Below are positions 63,559 through 64,000 of a stretch of DNA of 64,000 bases, piece by piece. The stretch comes from CAYHHI01 sp964356335 (GTDB lineage Bacteria > Arandabacterota > Arandabacteria > Arandabacterales > Arandabacteraceae). How positions within the stretch are numbered: position 1 is the first letter of the stretch; each line of letters opens with the position of its first letter. Under the pieces are notes generated by a model, which saw only the letters and a list, made by a program, of their open reading frames with translations, ran no database searches and had not been told where the DNA came from. The translations under genes and the position numbers were made by a program. The DNA lies in assembly GCA_964356335.1 (NCBI GenBank), contig CAYHHI010000016.1, positions 1-64,000 of the forward strand, written 5' to 3'.

Positions 63559-64000
63559 TCACTCAACGTTTTGCACCTGCTCTCGCACCTTTTCCAGCTC
63601 TTCCTTTATCAGAACCACGCTCTGGGATATATGTGCGTCGCCTGCCTTTGATCCCATGGTGTTTGCTTCTCTTGCCATCTCCTGCAAAAGAAAATTGAGC
63701 TTCCTGCCGACAGGGCCTCCTTCCCTAAGGTATTCACGGAAATTCTTGCAGTGCACTCGATAGCGAACGCATTCCTCGGTACAGTCCGATCTTTCAGCGA
63801 AGAGCACGACTTCCTGGCTAATCAGGGTCTCACTGTATTCGCCTGGCTCGAGCGCTGCGGCCAATCTGGCCTTGAGGCGTTTCCTCAATTCCTCGACCCG
63901 CTCAGGCGCCCGCTCCTCTATCTCCCCGACATGCGAAAGCGTGATATCGATCCTCGCTTCGAGATCGCGCGCTATGGCTTCTCCCTCCTTTGTCTTCATC
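63559..64000 (-). CDS. YicC-family endoribonuclease, C-terminal part
   Basis: The final ~146 residues of a YicC (DUF1732) protein, whose 5' half lies beyond the window. The C-terminal signature GRKLNFLLQEMAREANTMGSKA and the ending VVLIKEELEKVREQVQNVE are unmistakable. YicC proteins are endoribonucleases or stress-related RNA factors. An internal Met gives an apparent start at 63999, but the family is about 290 residues, so the gene is truncated by the edge. Confidence 0.9.
   Translation of the reverse strand, partial: MKTKEGEAIARDLEARIDITLSHVGEIEERAPERVEELRKRLKARLAAALEPGEYSETLISQEVVLFAERSDCTEECVRYRVHCKNFREYLREGGPVGRKLNFLLQEMAREANTMGSKAGDAHISQSVVLIKEELEKVREQVQNVE

Overview
The window is a stretch of a bacterial chromosome, probably a metagenome-assembled scaffold (there is an internal run of 100 N). 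It looks like an uncultured diderm (Gram-negative-type) bacterium. The evidence is an Mla-type lipid-transport set (mlaE, mlaF, mlaD), an OmpA-like lipoprotein, a predicted outer-membrane beta-barrel, several lipoboxes, and an RpoC trigger-loop insertion like that of Gracilicutes lineages. The phylum cannot be fixed from the sequence alone. GTG and TTG starts are frequent and Shine-Dalgarno sites are strong.

Layout. (1) 1-7.5 kb, mixed accessory metabolism: a membrane polyferredoxin with an HMA-fold partner, a TrpB2-type tryptophan synthase beta chain, a novel repeat-containing lipoprotein (+ strand), and a GlcD/GlcF-type FAD plus Fe-S oxidoreductase pair. (2) 7.7-39.7 kb, minus strand: one uninterrupted translation/transcription superoperon. 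In transcription order it runs tRNA-Thr(TGT), tRNA-Tyr, tRNA-Gly, tRNA-Thr(GGT), tuf, rpmG, secE, nusG, rplKAJL, rpoBC, rpsL, rpsG, fusA, a second tuf, then the whole S10, spc and alpha clusters down to rpoA and rplQ. It starts at a TTGACA promoter near 39.85 kb and ends at a hairpin/T-tract terminator near 7.73 kb. The second tuf is almost entirely replaced by the N run and is a collapsed repeat. (3) 40.3-47.7 kb, plus strand: the main co-directional plus-strand block, made of envelope genes (small hydrophobic proteins, beta-barrel protein, M48 metalloprotease lipoprotein, PLDc_N-like protein, OmpA/glycine-zipper lipoprotein, AsmA/DUF748-like protein, and a divergent clan-CD-like peptidase lipoprotein). 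(4) 47.9-64.0 kb, minus strand: a long housekeeping array, yicC (partial), remA, gmk, rpoZ, coaBC, udg, dnaB, mlaE, mlaF, mlaD, a PIN-TRAM membrane protein, ispD, ispF, gltX, ddl, an M42 peptidase, a BtpA-family gene and cysS.

How it fits together. Region 2 is the protein-synthesis and RNA-polymerase core with the Sec translocon (secY, secE). Region 4 couples nucleotide, coenzyme A, isoprenoid, cell-wall, aminoacyl-tRNA and replication functions with outer-membrane lipid transport. Region 3 looks like an envelope-maintenance or stress set.

I found no CRISPR array, prophage, transposase, toxin-antitoxin or recognisable defence system. The least explained items are an approximately 86-bp structured repeat present in two intergenic spacers, the plus-strand envelope block with its Cys-His peptidase-like lipoprotein, the Gly-x-Trp repeat lipoprotein, the tuf gene with atypical codon use and a cysteine cluster, and an RNA hairpin that appears to bring the Shine-Dalgarno site close to the rpoB start. 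Start positions were moved from the longest open frame wherever a Shine-Dalgarno site or family alignment favoured another codon; these choices are explained per gene.
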